Shown in pieces: positions 32,148 through 41,983 of a stretch of DNA of 53,665 nt. The stretch is from Chitinophagaceae bacterium (GTDB taxonomy: Bacteria; Bacteroidota; Bacteroidia; Chitinophagales; Chitinophagaceae), in contig CANGIY010000021.1 in the NCBI GenBank assembly GCA_947454235.1, positions 1-53,665 of the forward strand. The letters are read 5' to 3'. The stretch's first letter is position 1. Every line of letters starts with the position of its first letter. Made by a program: the position numbers and the translations under genes. The notes under the pieces were generated by a model, which searched no databases, was not told the origin of the DNA, and saw only the letters and a list, made by a program, of their open reading frames with translations.

Positions 32148-35100
32148 TTAATAGCTAGTTGCATCAATTGGTCGCAAAGCACCGAACCACTTAATAACTT
32201 TCTCACCAATTCCTTCAGCTTTAACGTGAATAAGGTACAAACCACTTGCTACCGGTAAGCCTGCAGCATTGCGGATATCCCAATCCAAATAAGAAGTTTC
32301 AGGATCACTCTTAGAAAGTGAACGTACCAATGTACCATCTAATGCATAGATCTGAACAGATACATTAGCAGGAAGGTTGATGATTTTCACCTTAGTATCA
32401 AACCTGTTCACTTCGTAACCACACATACCATAGTAAGGGTTCGGTGTTACGTTGATTTTATCTAAAAGTGCATTTTTATCAGGGTTATCGCTTAAAGACC
32501 TTGGTGCCAATTCTTTCGTTGAGAAAGTATAATATGGCCAATTAGCTTTAGCAGCGTCAAAATTAATCTGAGAAGAAGCGTTCAATTTAGAAGCATCAGC
32601 AGCAAATGGTGCATAAGGACGTGTAACTCTGAAACGAAGAGTAGTTGTAGTTGGGATCAAACCTTCAGCCAAATTATTCAAATGCAACGCAGGGTTAATC
32701 AATGGTAAACCTACCCATGCAAAATCGTAGAAAGTATTCTTAACACGCATTTGAACGTAGTCTGTACCAACGTGCGTCAATGTATCTCTAAATTTCTTAC
32801 AAGAGTCATATTTAGAAGAAAGCACATAAATCCAATGTTTACCGCCCATTACAAGTGAACCATCAAACAAGTTGAATTGATGAGATGTTGGGTTCCAAAT
32901 CATGTCACCGCCATTTTCGTTACCTTGGTAAGAATCTTCGCCAAACACAATGTTAAGGCGCTTACCGTTTTGGTCAACTGCATAACCTGGGAACCAACTC
33001 ATTGAACTATCGCGGCCATCATAAATTGGGTTACCACCGTCATCTAATCGCATATCCAAACCCCAGCTAGCATGTTTCCTCAAGCAGAATTTCTTAGCAT
33101 TACCTTGTGCCAGTGACGGAACCTCCTGCATTTCTAAAACCGCACAACGTGTCCACTTTGTTTTGTCAGATGTCAATACCAAGTTAACATCAGGCAACCT
33201 GCTCATATTATCAAGTGCAGAACCTTTAGTGAACGCAAACTGTGTTGTAAATGCACACTGTGTACCTGTACCTGCATATGAACCAGCCCATGGAGCACCA
33301 AGTGAGTAAGGTCCCCAACTGCTTTCCATTGGACCAAAGTTACCAAACATACCTTGGTATGCACTAGTAGAATCGATGCCCAAATCGTTGAAATCGCAAG
33401 GGTTTTTTGTAGGATCACGAGGAGCAGTATAAGAAAAGTTGTTACCAGCTCTCAACCAGTTAGAGAAGTTACTATCAGCCTGATCTTGAACGCCCCACAA
33501 CCAAGGCCTAGAGTTGTCTTCAAAAATAACATTCGAAGTCAAATAACCATTACCTACATAGTTATAACCTTTGTTAGCACTATTGCGAGCACCAGGAAGA
33601 TGTGTTTGTTCCAGACCCAATGACATACCATATTTCTCAAGGATTTGCTCATTGAATGTACCTAAGTTTGACTCACTGTAAATAGTTTCTACAACTTTAC
33701 CGTTGTCTAAAGCAGTGAGCATCCATTTTGTTGAATCGTTTAAGTTACCAGCACCATCAACATTGCCTTTAAGTTGTAAAACCCAATCATAAGGTTTGAT
33801 TGCAATCGGATCAATGACTTTAATATCAATCGGACCTTGACCAATGTTATAAGTTACAGAACCTGTAGAAGTACCAGATAAAACTTCATTTTGAGAATTT
33901 TCGCTCAATTCAATGATGTTGCCACCATTACCTTGACCTTCAACCCTTGTAATTTGAACACCAGAACCATAATCAGCATTCAAAGTAGTTCCCATTGCAC
34001 CATTAGATGGGTTAGGGATAGCTGTATAAACAGAGATATCACTATAACCGGCACCGTGTGAGCTCGCTAAGTAAGGTTGATCTTGAGTTCTTGTAGAACC
34101 ACCTTTCGTAGGGTCTGCAGAGAATGGAGCAAAGTTATTTTGCGCATACGCGATTGCAACAAAGTAATAGTTTTGGTAATTAACCAATGCCTTATTACTA
34201 CGAGTACTGAATTTATCTTCAGAAATAACAAAACTGTGTGAAATTCCACTGTCTTTACCATTTACTTTCACTTGTGCCATGTAAGTGGTATCGCTGATAG
34301 AAGGAACTTTAGTGTAGTTAACTAAACGTTTAACGTTATTTTTAACGTCGCACTGGAACACTTCAAAAGCTTTAGTGTTATCTACTTCGCCAGTTGTTGA
34401 GTTGAAAATTTCAGCAGGAGTAACTTGAGAGTTAGCAAGTTGGAATACCCTGTAACCTTCAAATTGATACAATGAATCGGTGATATCATCACCATTTTGT
34501 GCAATCCTTTGGTGGTAGTTCAATGAATCGATATAAGAACCGTCAGTTCTACCGTAATTTTCACCATAGTTGTTGCTACCGTAATCGTTAACTAGATAAC
34601 AAATCAATTTCTGATCTAACTCTCTAATCACCATTCTTGGAGCCTGAGGACCTTCAATTTTCTTAAAGCCTGCATCAAACAATGCTTGTGCACCATCGTC
34701 AATAGACTTGATTGTTTTGAAATCGGTATTAGGACAACCACCAACGTTTGGAGCCCAAACGCAACCAAAAGTAATATCGTTTACTGCACCCGGTAAAAGT
34801 TGGAAAGGACCAGCAGAGAAAATGAAACGACGGTCACCAACAACATTCTGACAAGTACACTCTGACCAAGTTGTTTTGTCACCAGGGTCACCAACAAACA
34901 CGAAGTTTGTTGACGGACCAGAACCATAACCTTTAGAGGTAATACCAGGACCTTTGAAATCATTCGCAAACCTATCGCCATTACGAACTGAACCAGTCAT
35001 GTAATTGTAGATTTGAATACCATTAGTAGGGTTACCAATTACAGAGTTATCATTGTTATAATAAGTGAAGTTGGTCATGTTCAATGTCTCGATAGTATCT

Positions 35101-36203
35101 GGCAAACCAACCCTGTGCTTAATTCTTTTTGGACCTTGGAAATAATCCAAACCAACTTGTGGCGGGCTACAACCATAGCTATTAACCGGGAAACCACCTG
35201 CCTGACCGTCACAAAGAACGCCATTGTACATGATACCCAAACCACGACCGTTTGTAGTGTCGCAACCGATGTAATCATCAAATGCATAACCTAAGTCGCA
35301 GTCATCCCATACAGCCAAATAAGTACTGTCCATTGTTAAGGCACCGCGGTTAATTACGCGATAGTTACCGAACGTAGCATTATTCAGGAAGTCTTGAGAA
35401 GAATAAGCGAATGAATAAGCCTGAACTTCAATACCAATTGAAGCTGTTTGACTTTGTTGTTTTGAGTTACCTGCATCGTTGAATACCCACCAAATCATCT
35501 CATCACCTTTGATTTGGTTCTTAGTATCCGCAAAACCAGGATATTCACCTGAACCTGGTTGATAAATTCCGTCACCATTCAAATCAACGAATGGAGCGTA
35601 AGTACAACCAGAATACATTTTAACAGGAGTACCGTTTGCACCAAGAGCACCAGAGTTTCCGTAACCAGGCCATTGGTTAATGGCATCGAATTCAGAACCA
35701 GATGTTGATTGGCCAGCTTTAGAAAGCTCAATGAAACGGTTGATTGTAGATTTTTGAATTTTCCAGAACCTGTCCCAGTTAGCACACTGATCTGAAGAAA
35801 TTTTTGCTGTTGAAGGGTCAAGTGCACCCGGCCAGTAGTCGTTACCATCCTGACGGTATGTTTGAGCCGCTACTTTCAAAGCACCGGTTTGGTCATAACC
35901 ACCAATCCAGCAAGAAGCTGCGAATTGAGAATTCTTGCCAGAACCAATAGGTACTTCATAGGCTGCAATAGCCAAGCCTTGATTCCACCACATGTCACCA
36001 CCAGTCATCAAACGGGCGCGAACGTTGTTTATGTCAAGGTCAATCGTTGCAACAGCAGGTTGACAACCTGTCGCTGTTGCTTTAAGGGCATCTCTATGCT
36101 GGTTTGTCTGGATATTCTCTTTTGCGTTTACATTAGAAGCAAAAGAAACTATTCCGAACACACTCAGGCAAGCCCAGAAATTTATTTTATTAAAAAAACG
36201 CAT
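32148..36203 (-). CDS. 1351-aa T9SS type A cargo protein
   Basis: A signal peptide ends near SNVNA (residue 27). The body has no domain I can name. It is rich in Asn, Gly, Asp and aromatic residues and contains 'FVDLNGDGIYQPGSGEYPGF', a calcium-site-like loop. The C-terminal 90 residues are a type A sorting domain of FlgD-Ig-like form: 'INVTPNPYYGMCGYEVNRFD', 'VQIYALDGTLVRSLSK', 'PVASGLYLIHVKAEG'. The gene starts 27 bp after the TonB receptor stop and ends 37 bp before the PorV-like start. Surface-exposed or released; role unknown. Confidence 0.88.
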   Translation of the reverse strand: MRFFNKINFWACLSVFGIVSFASNVNAKENIQTNQHRDALKATATGCQPAVATIDLDINNVRARLMTGGDMWWNQGLAIAAYEVPIGSGKNSQFAASCWIGGYDQTGALKVAAQTYRQDGNDYWPGALDPSTAKISSDQCANWDRFWKIQKSTINRFIELSKAGQSTSGSEFDAINQWPGYGNSGALGANGTPVKMYSGCTYAPFVDLNGDGIYQPGSGEYPGFADTKNQIKGDEMIWWVFNDAGNSKQQSQTASIGIEVQAYSFAYSSQDFLNNATFGNYRVINRGALTMDSTYLAVWDDCDLGYAFDDYIGCDTTNGRGLGIMYNGVLCDGQAGGFPVNSYGCSPPQVGLDYFQGPKRIKHRVGLPDTIETLNMTNFTYYNNDNSVIGNPTNGIQIYNYMTGSVRNGDRFANDFKGPGITSKGYGSGPSTNFVFVGDPGDKTTWSECTCQNVVGDRRFIFSAGPFQLLPGAVNDITFGCVWAPNVGGCPNTDFKTIKSIDDGAQALFDAGFKKIEGPQAPRMVIRELDQKLICYLVNDYGSNNYGENYGRTDGSYIDSLNYHQRIAQNGDDITDSLYQFEGYRVFQLANSQVTPAEIFNSTTGEVDNTKAFEVFQCDVKNNVKRLVNYTKVPSISDTTYMAQVKVNGKDSGISHSFVISEDKFSTRSNKALVNYQNYYFVAIAYAQNNFAPFSADPTKGGSTRTQDQPYLASSHGAGYSDISVYTAIPNPSNGAMGTTLNADYGSGVQITRVEGQGNGGNIIELSENSQNEVLSGTSTGSVTYNIGQGPIDIKVIDPIAIKPYDWVLQLKGNVDGAGNLNDSTKWMLTALDNGKVVETIYSESNLGTFNEQILEKYGMSLGLEQTHLPGARNSANKGYNYVGNGYLTSNVIFEDNSRPWLWGVQDQADSNFSNWLRAGNNFSYTAPRDPTKNPCDFNDLGIDSTSAYQGMFGNFGPMESSWGPYSLGAPWAGSYAGTGTQCAFTTQFAFTKGSALDNMSRLPDVNLVLTSDKTKWTRCAVLEMQEVPSLAQGNAKKFCLRKHASWGLDMRLDDGGNPIYDGRDSSMSWFPGYAVDQNGKRLNIVFGEDSYQGNENGGDMIWNPTSHQFNLFDGSLVMGGKHWIYVLSSKYDSCKKFRDTLTHVGTDYVQMRVKNTFYDFAWVGLPLINPALHLNNLAEGLIPTTTTLRFRVTRPYAPFAADASKLNASSQINFDAAKANWPYYTFSTKELAPRSLSDNPDKNALLDKINVTPNPYYGMCGYEVNRFDTKVKIINLPANVSVQIYALDGTLVRSLSKSDPETSYLDWDIRNAAGLPVASGLYLIHVKAEGIGEKVIKWFGALRPIDATSY

Positions 36204-36230
36204 ATCCTATTACGTTAATTGTTTACTGAA

Positions 36231-39200
36231 TTAAAAATTATACTCTAAACCGAAGTTAATAGTACGAGCGTAGTTTACGTTTCCGTAGTTGTGAGAAATG
36301 TTATACAAATCTTGGTAAGACTGAGGACTAACTTGGTTAGAAATCTGAACTTTACCGTTAGGTGAAGCAAGATAACCATCATCATCAGGACGACCAGTAT
36401 AGCCGTATACGCCAAGAATGTCTCTTGTATTGAACAAGTTTTGAATGTAGATGTAAGCACCCACTTTGTGTACTTTTCTCATCATACCTGATTTGTCATC
36501 AGCTTTTGCGTTAGCTTTAGCTTTACCGAACGCCAATTCAAAATCTTTGTTGATTTTCATATCAGCGCCAAAGTGCCAAGGCAAACGGCTACCGTTGATA
36601 CCACCTACGATAGTGTTACCGATAACGTCTTTCATTCTTGTATAAGGCTCACCGCTTCTACCTTTCAAAATCAAGTTAACACCTGCATTCTGTAAAATGT
36701 GTTTGTCAAACAAAACCGGACCTTCACCTTCGTTGAACCTGTAGTCAGCCGAAATTGTGATTGCGTGCCTAGAATCGTAATCAAGAGCAGAGATGTAACG
36801 AAGATTAGGTAAACCTGCTGAGATAAAGCTTTGTAACAATCCGTTAGGTGATACAGAACCACCGCCACCGCTGTTAGTTGAGAACGGAGAAGAACCTGTA
36901 CCTTCAGCAAACTGAAGTGTGTAGTTCATACTCAATTGAAGGTGGTTAGTAGCTCTCATTTCGTAAGACAACTTAACACCTTTAGTTGAAGAGAAGTCTC
37001 TGTTACCATAAGTGTAGTAAGTAGTAGGCCAAGCGTACAAGTAAGGCACAACAGTAATCATATCTTTACGCTCTTTGTAGAAACCGAAAATACTTAATAC
37101 TGCGTTAGATCCGATTACTTGGTTAAAACCTAATTCATAATCGAAAGTTTTTTCAGGCCTCAAATTAGCATTGCTGATAATTTGGTTTGAATTTTGGTTT
37201 AAGAAGTAATAGTCGTAAGCTGTTGCATAACCCAAAGCTGTTGGATAAGGGCGTTGTGAGTAGATATCATAGTGAGCAACAAACTTAGAAACATCAGAAA
37301 TTGGGAAACTGATTGTAATACGTGGCATTACAGTAACAGCCGGGTTGTAATCAGTGAATGAACCGTTAGGATTAAACGCAGTGTCGTTGATTTTTACTTT
37401 AGGGCTAACAAGCAATGGCTGAGGATCACGACCACCTGAATAGTTTTTCAACAATCCCGGGTCAGAAATTTCTTTACCAGTGTAGTCATACCACCTAGAG
37501 CCGTCCCTGTAACCAATAACAGTTGGGTTTGTTGATGAGTTATCGTCAACATAAACAACTGCAGTACGAGCGATGTTTGAAGGAGTAACTCCACCGTTCA
37601 ATGTATTTGTAAGACCTGACTGAGCTACGTCTTTTGTTTCGTACAAAGAGAATGGATCTTTCAATACTTTGGTATTTGCTGAATAACGCTCTACCCTAAC
37701 ACCAATATTGAAGTTGATGTTTTTAAATTCAAAACGATCCAACAAATAACCAGCAATCATGTTTGGTCTGAAAGGAGCAAGTGGACGAGTGTAGTTACCG
37801 TCAGCATCTTTCTTAGTCCAGAAGTCGTTGAAGTTAACTGTTCCGCTTTGGTTAGTACCGTCGTAGTTATAACCATAATAAGAAGCGTAAGGGTTACCAC
37901 TGTTCAACATTTCGTCAGCAGAGAACATGTTTAAGTTGAATGTTGACGGATCAAGCGCATCGATGTCGATGTTATCAGTCTTACCCAAACCTAATTTCTT
38001 TCTCAATTGTTTGTCGAAATTTGTTTGAACAGGGTTAATGTAGTTATAAGTGATTGTATCAGTAGGTGCCGGTCTAACTTTACCTGCATTAACATCAGCA
38101 AGCGTATACCTGTTACCGTTAACAATGAAGATTGGATTTGTTTTATCAAGTTTCAAGTTACCGTTGTTGTAACTGCTCACCAACTGCCTCATAGCTTGCC
38201 ACAATGAATTACCTCCATAAGCTGCACCGCTGATGCTGTAGCTGCTAATTACACGTTGATTGTAATACATACCAAATTCGAATTCATGAGTTACTTTACC
38301 CAATTTAAGATCGAAAGAGGCATCAATTGTTAAACCGTACTGATTAGAGTTATAAAGAGAATAACCAGTTTGTGTAGAACCTGGGCTATAGAACATTCCG
38401 TAAGTGAATGTTGGTTCGTCGCCATTCACCAAAGCGTTGTGCGCTTGAATTGATTGCAACGATGAAGGTTTGAAACCACCTTCACTTAAAAGGCTGTAAT
38501 ACTGTGTTGTGTATTGAGATAAAACGGGGTTCAAAGTGCTTTGAGTATAATCAATTCCAACTGGTGCTTTAAACAACAACGTAGTTCCGTTTCTTCCGCT
38601 CGTTGAGTCAGCAAAGTTAGGAATGTAGATATCTTGATACTGTGTTTGGAATTTACCAATATACCCGTACTTGAAGATGTCGTATTTGAAATTAGGATCG
38701 AAGGATGTCTGATACAATTTTTGGTAGTCAACTTGAAGTATATATGATGCATTAGCAATCATCGCTTTCTTTCCTGTATCGTTAAGTGAAAAGTTTTGCT
38801 TACCGAGGCGCTGAGTAAACCTAAGGAAACCACGACCAGTTAAAGTGTTTGAAGTTGGAGTAGCTTCAGGTGCAAATAAGTTCCTTGAGAAAGCATATTG
38901 ATCTTGTGAAGTATAATCCATGTTTCCACCAGCAATCAACTTCATTTCGTTGTTGATTTTAAGGTCAAGTTTACCAACTAATTTTACTTCTTGCAAAGTA
39001 TTGTGAGAAGGTTTTTTAACTTGTTCCAAATCAGCTTGAGTAACGTACAAAGAAGAAGGATTATAAACTGCCAAACCATTGTTATCAGAAGAAACCTTCA
39101 ACGGTGAGTTGTGCAACCTTTCCAAAACATCACCTTTTGCCTGGAACGTTTTGAAATAAGAAGGATACCTGTTTTGGTCATAGCTATAATCACCACTCAA

Positions 39201-40016
39201 AGCAAAACCTAAGTAAGGTTCTCTTTTGTGGGTATTGCTATCGATGTATTTTTTCTTCAAAAGCGGACCAGCAATTGAGAAGGCAACCATGTTGTTGTTG
39301 TATCCATCTAACGAATGCTGTGCTTTTACAGAACCTGAGAATTTCGGTGCAACACCACGTGATGTAATGTTTACAACGGCACCCGATACGTCACCATATT
39401 TTGCCGGGATACCTGAAGAAATAACCTCAATCTGATCAACGGAGTTTTGAGCCATATCGATGCCGGTAGAACCTTGTACCTGCACACCGTCAATGATGAA
39501 TACGTTACCTGTACCACGGCCACCGTCGGAGTTCAACTGACCACCCCTCGTAGCCTGACGTACACCTGCAGCAGTCGCAACAAGATCGGCAGTTTGTATT
39601 ACCGGTGCATTTTTAATGTCTTTTGAAGACATTGTCTTTGCAGTCTCGTACTTACTGATCAATTTTTTAGATGAAACGACAACTGTTTCGAGTTCGCCTG
39701 TACTCATTTTAACGTCACACTCAGCCTTTCCACTTGGTGAAACAGCAATTCCTGTAAGCGTTTTTTGTTTGTATTCAGGGTGGGTAACAATGATATCATA
39801 CGTACCAGGCTCAAGTGGCTTAATACTGTAGTGACCATCGATGTCTGTGATAGTAATACCCTTCTGGATACCACCTTGCAACGCGACCACTTTCGCGTTA
39901 ATAATCGGCTCTTTTTTCTTAGGGTCAGTGATGTCACCTAAGATCTCCTGAGCCAGAGCTGACCCGGATGCGCCGATTAAGACAATTAGTAAAAGATAAT
40001 GCAATTTGCGACTCAT
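36231..40016 (-). CDS. TonB-dependent receptor with carboxypeptidase-like regulatory domain
   Basis: 1261 residues. The signal peptide ends GSALAQ (residue 23). Residues about 23-110 form a CarboxypepD_reg-like domain (ILGDITDPKKKEPIINAKVV, then 'DIDGHYSIKPLEPGTYDI'). A plug domain follows at about 115-225 ('SKYETAKTMSSKDIKNAPVI', 'GNVFIIDGVQVQGSTGIDMA', 'IEVISSGIPAKYGDVSGAVVNI'). The remainder is a 22-strand barrel ending 'INFGLEYNF' with a terminal aromatic. The substrate is unknown. No SusD partner follows; instead the operon continues with a T9SS cargo gene. A box TATCTTTA lies upstream but without a clear -33 element. Confidence 0.93.
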   Translation of the reverse strand: MSRKLHYLLLIVLIGASGSALAQEILGDITDPKKKEPIINAKVVALQGGIQKGITITDIDGHYSIKPLEPGTYDIIVTHPEYKQKTLTGIAVSPSGKAECDVKMSTGELETVVVSSKKLISKYETAKTMSSKDIKNAPVIQTADLVATAAGVRQATRGGQLNSDGGRGTGNVFIIDGVQVQGSTGIDMAQNSVDQIEVISSGIPAKYGDVSGAVVNITSRGVAPKFSGSVKAQHSLDGYNNNMVAFSIAGPLLKKKYIDSNTHKREPYLGFALSGDYSYDQNRYPSYFKTFQAKGDVLERLHNSPLKVSSDNNGLAVYNPSSLYVTQADLEQVKKPSHNTLQEVKLVGKLDLKINNEMKLIAGGNMDYTSQDQYAFSRNLFAPEATPTSNTLTGRGFLRFTQRLGKQNFSLNDTGKKAMIANASYILQVDYQKLYQTSFDPNFKYDIFKYGYIGKFQTQYQDIYIPNFADSTSGRNGTTLLFKAPVGIDYTQSTLNPVLSQYTTQYYSLLSEGGFKPSSLQSIQAHNALVNGDEPTFTYGMFYSPGSTQTGYSLYNSNQYGLTIDASFDLKLGKVTHEFEFGMYYNQRVISSYSISGAAYGGNSLWQAMRQLVSSYNNGNLKLDKTNPIFIVNGNRYTLADVNAGKVRPAPTDTITYNYINPVQTNFDKQLRKKLGLGKTDNIDIDALDPSTFNLNMFSADEMLNSGNPYASYYGYNYDGTNQSGTVNFNDFWTKKDADGNYTRPLAPFRPNMIAGYLLDRFEFKNINFNIGVRVERYSANTKVLKDPFSLYETKDVAQSGLTNTLNGGVTPSNIARTAVVYVDDNSSTNPTVIGYRDGSRWYDYTGKEISDPGLLKNYSGGRDPQPLLVSPKVKINDTAFNPNGSFTDYNPAVTVMPRITISFPISDVSKFVAHYDIYSQRPYPTALGYATAYDYYFLNQNSNQIISNANLRPEKTFDYELGFNQVIGSNAVLSIFGFYKERKDMITVVPYLYAWPTTYYTYGNRDFSSTKGVKLSYEMRATNHLQLSMNYTLQFAEGTGSSPFSTNSGGGGSVSPNGLLQSFISAGLPNLRYISALDYDSRHAITISADYRFNEGEGPVLFDKHILQNAGVNLILKGRSGEPYTRMKDVIGNTIVGGINGSRLPWHFGADMKINKDFELAFGKAKANAKADDKSGMMRKVHKVGAYIYIQNLFNTRDILGVYGYTGRPDDDGYLASPNGKVQISNQVSPQSYQDLYNISHNYGNVNYARTINFGLEYNF

Positions 40017-40169
40017 AATCTATTTTAATAATTTGTTGCCAAATAAGGGGGTAAAGATAGAAAAATCTGTTAAAACTATACCCCCCATGAAATATATTTT
40101 CAGACTTACTTTCTGTTCAGGTGTTAACTGAACGTGAATTCACTGTTAAGGCCTACTTAAAATAAGACG

Positions 40170-40202
40170 AAAAAAGAAACTTCAACCTTTGGTTTAAGTT
40201 TC
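40170..40202 (-). terminator. Terminator of the 2-hydroxyacid dehydrogenase gene
   Basis: GAAACTTCAACC (40176-40187), TTT loop, GGTTTAAGTTTC (40191-40202), with one mismatch, followed on the minus strand by TTTTTT. It begins 11 bp after the stop. Confidence 0.8.
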
Positions 40203-40212
40203 ACATTTTTAT

Positions 40213-41151
40213 TTACACAATGAATCCTTGAAGCTTTTTCAACAAAACTTCGCTCATTTTGTGCAATGCCTCGTGTGTATATCCAGCAATATGGGGGGTG
40301 ATAATTACGTTGTCAAGTTGTTTTATTTCATCAAACAGCTGCTTGTATTCGCCCGGCATCTTAGCAATTGGTTCGTATTCCAGTACATCGAGGCAGGCAC
40401 CCAGTATCTTGCCTGTTTGCAAGCCTTCAGCGAGTGCTGTTGTCTCAATTACAGTACCTCTCGAGGTATTTACCAAAATAAAGGGGCGCCTCATCTTGTA
40501 AAGAAAATCTTCGTTGAAATAATGATGCGTTTCGGCTGTTAATGGCAAATGAAAGCTAACAATTTCGGCTTCATCAAAAATTCTGTTCAAATCGCTCAAA
40601 GCTGTTACTCCATCCTCCGGAAAATTGGGCTTGTACTTATCGTACACCAAAATGTTCATATCAAACCCTCTTAACTTTTTCGCCAATGCAGGTCCTGTGT
40701 GTCCGTAACCAATTAGCCCAATTGTTCTTCCCTCCAGTTCAATGCCTCTGTTTTCTTCCCGAAGCCAATTGTCATCTTTTACCTCAAGATTTGAAGTATT
40801 GATATTCCTGATCAGGCTCAACAACATACCAACTGCATGCTCACCCACGGCATTTGCATTGCCCTCAGGGCTACTGAAACAGGTAATTCCTTTGGCGCGA
40901 GCAAAGTCTAAATCAATTATTTCCATACCCGACCCCATGCGCGCTATCCATTTCAATTTCGAAGCATGTTGCAATAGTTGTGCATCTAATACCAGGCGTG
41001 TTGATGTTACAATACCTTCAAAGTCACCGATAAGACCAGGAGCTTCAGCCTGACTTATTTTTTCATTGATGGCTAGCGAAAATCCCATTTTACGAAGCCC
41101 ATTTGTCAAAACCGAATGTACGGGAGCAGCCACTAGTACCCTACCCTTCAT
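40213..41151 (-). CDS. D-isomer specific 2-hydroxyacid dehydrogenase (SerA-like)
   Basis: About 312 residues from ATG 41151. The NAD-binding motif is IGLIGYGHTGPALAKKL (GxGxxG). The catalytic triad fits Arg in 'NTSRGTVIETT', Glu in 'LDVLEYEP' and His in 'ITPHIAGYTHEA'. It lacks the ACT domain of long phosphoglycerate dehydrogenases. It could make 3-phosphohydroxypyruvate or reduce another 2-oxoacid; specificity is not readable. Its start overlaps the end of rsmA by 11 bp in another frame, so translation is probably coupled. Confidence 0.9.
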   Translation of the reverse strand: MKGRVLVAAPVHSVLTNGLRKMGFSLAINEKISQAEAPGLIGDFEGIVTSTRLVLDAQLLQHASKLKWIARMGSGMEIIDLDFARAKGITCFSSPEGNANAVGEHAVGMLLSLIRNINTSNLEVKDDNWLREENRGIELEGRTIGLIGYGHTGPALAKKLRGFDMNILVYDKYKPNFPEDGVTALSDLNRIFDEAEIVSFHLPLTAETHHYFNEDFLYKMRRPFILVNTSRGTVIETTALAEGLQTGKILGACLDVLEYEPIAKMPGEYKQLFDEIKQLDNVIITPHIAGYTHEALHKMSEVLLKKLQGFIV

Positions 41152-41902
41152 TATCAATCATATTAAACAGGTCTACAAATTCTTGCACTGAAAGCTGTTC
41201 AGCACGTTTATCAAACACTTTTTCCTTCCGAAGATTTTCATTGAGCATTGAACTCAAGGCATTTCTCAAAGTCTTCCTTCGCTGGTTGAACGCTAATTTG
41301 ACCATATTTTTGAATTTCCGCTCATTCTTAATCTGGTAAGGATTGTGAAGGTTGGTAAAACGTACAACCGCACTTTTCACTTTTGGTGGTGGTGTAAAAC
41401 AATTTTCATGTACCTCAAACAAATATTCAACCGAATAATAGGTTTGCATCAAAACACTTAGAATACCATAGGTCTTACTACCATGCTTTGCAGCAATACG
41501 TTGTGCGACTTCTTTCTGGAACATGCCAATCACTTCACCCACCTGATCGCCCCATTCTAAAATTTTGAACATAATGGGCGATGATATGTTGTAAGGAAAA
41601 TTGCCTACGACATTGAACTTATCCTCAAACGGCGCCTTAGCCCTCAGTATGTCTTCCAGTATGATTTTACCTTTTAATTCCTCAAACGTCTTTTCAAGGT
41701 ATTGTACTTTCTCTTGGTCTATTTCAACGGCTTTATAATTGACCTCGGGCAACTTAATCAGGTACTTGGAAATTGCACCTCCACCCGGCCCCACTTCGAG
41801 CAGGTTTTTGTTCTCTCCCAAAATAACTGAAGCAACTATCTTTTTGCAAACATTTTCATCATGCAGAAAGTGCTGCCCTAAACTTTTATTCAAAGTGTAC
41901 AT
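41141..41902 (-). CDS. rsmA: 16S rRNA dimethyladenosine transferase (KsgA)
   Basis: 253 residues. 'LNKSLGQHFLHDENVCKKIV' opens the family. The SAM motif is LLEVGPGGGAISKYL, with the acidic residue in 'YKAVEIDQ'. The catalytic motif is NFPYNIS (family NL/FPYNIS), and 'VGEVIGMFQKEVAQRIAAKHGSKTYGILSVL' is characteristic. It dimethylates A1518 and A1519 in helix 45 during 30S assembly. The -7 box ends 4 nt before the ATG. First gene of an overlapping pair with the dehydrogenase. Confidence 0.96.
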   Translation of the reverse strand: MYTLNKSLGQHFLHDENVCKKIVASVILGENKNLLEVGPGGGAISKYLIKLPEVNYKAVEIDQEKVQYLEKTFEELKGKIILEDILRAKAPFEDKFNVVGNFPYNISSPIMFKILEWGDQVGEVIGMFQKEVAQRIAAKHGSKTYGILSVLMQTYYSVEYLFEVHENCFTPPPKVKSAVVRFTNLHNPYQIKNERKFKNMVKLAFNQRRKTLRNALSSMLNENLRKEKVFDKRAEQLSVQEFVDLFNMIDNEG

Positions 41903-41906
41903 CGGT

Positions 41907-41914
41907 CAAAATTA
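41907..41914 (-). promoter_or_regulatory. -7 box of rsmA, leaderless
   Basis: TAATTTTG on the minus strand is an exact TAnnTTTG match, followed by ACCG and the ATG (4-nt gap). No clear -33 TTG upstream, where a terminator ends. Confidence 0.5.
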
Positions 41915-41934
41915 TGTCTAAACTCGGTATAGAA

Positions 41935-41964
41935 AAAATAAAGCCCGCGGAACTCCGCGGGCTT
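41935..41964 (-). terminator. Terminator of the enoyl-CoA hydratase gene
   Basis: A perfect 10-bp stem AAGCCCGCGG (41941-41950) and CCGCGGGCTT (41955-41964) with a 4-nt loop, followed on the minus strand by TTTATTTTTT. It lies 20 bp after the stop. Confidence 0.9.
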
Positions 41965-41983
41965 CAACTATTTTTTATGTTTA

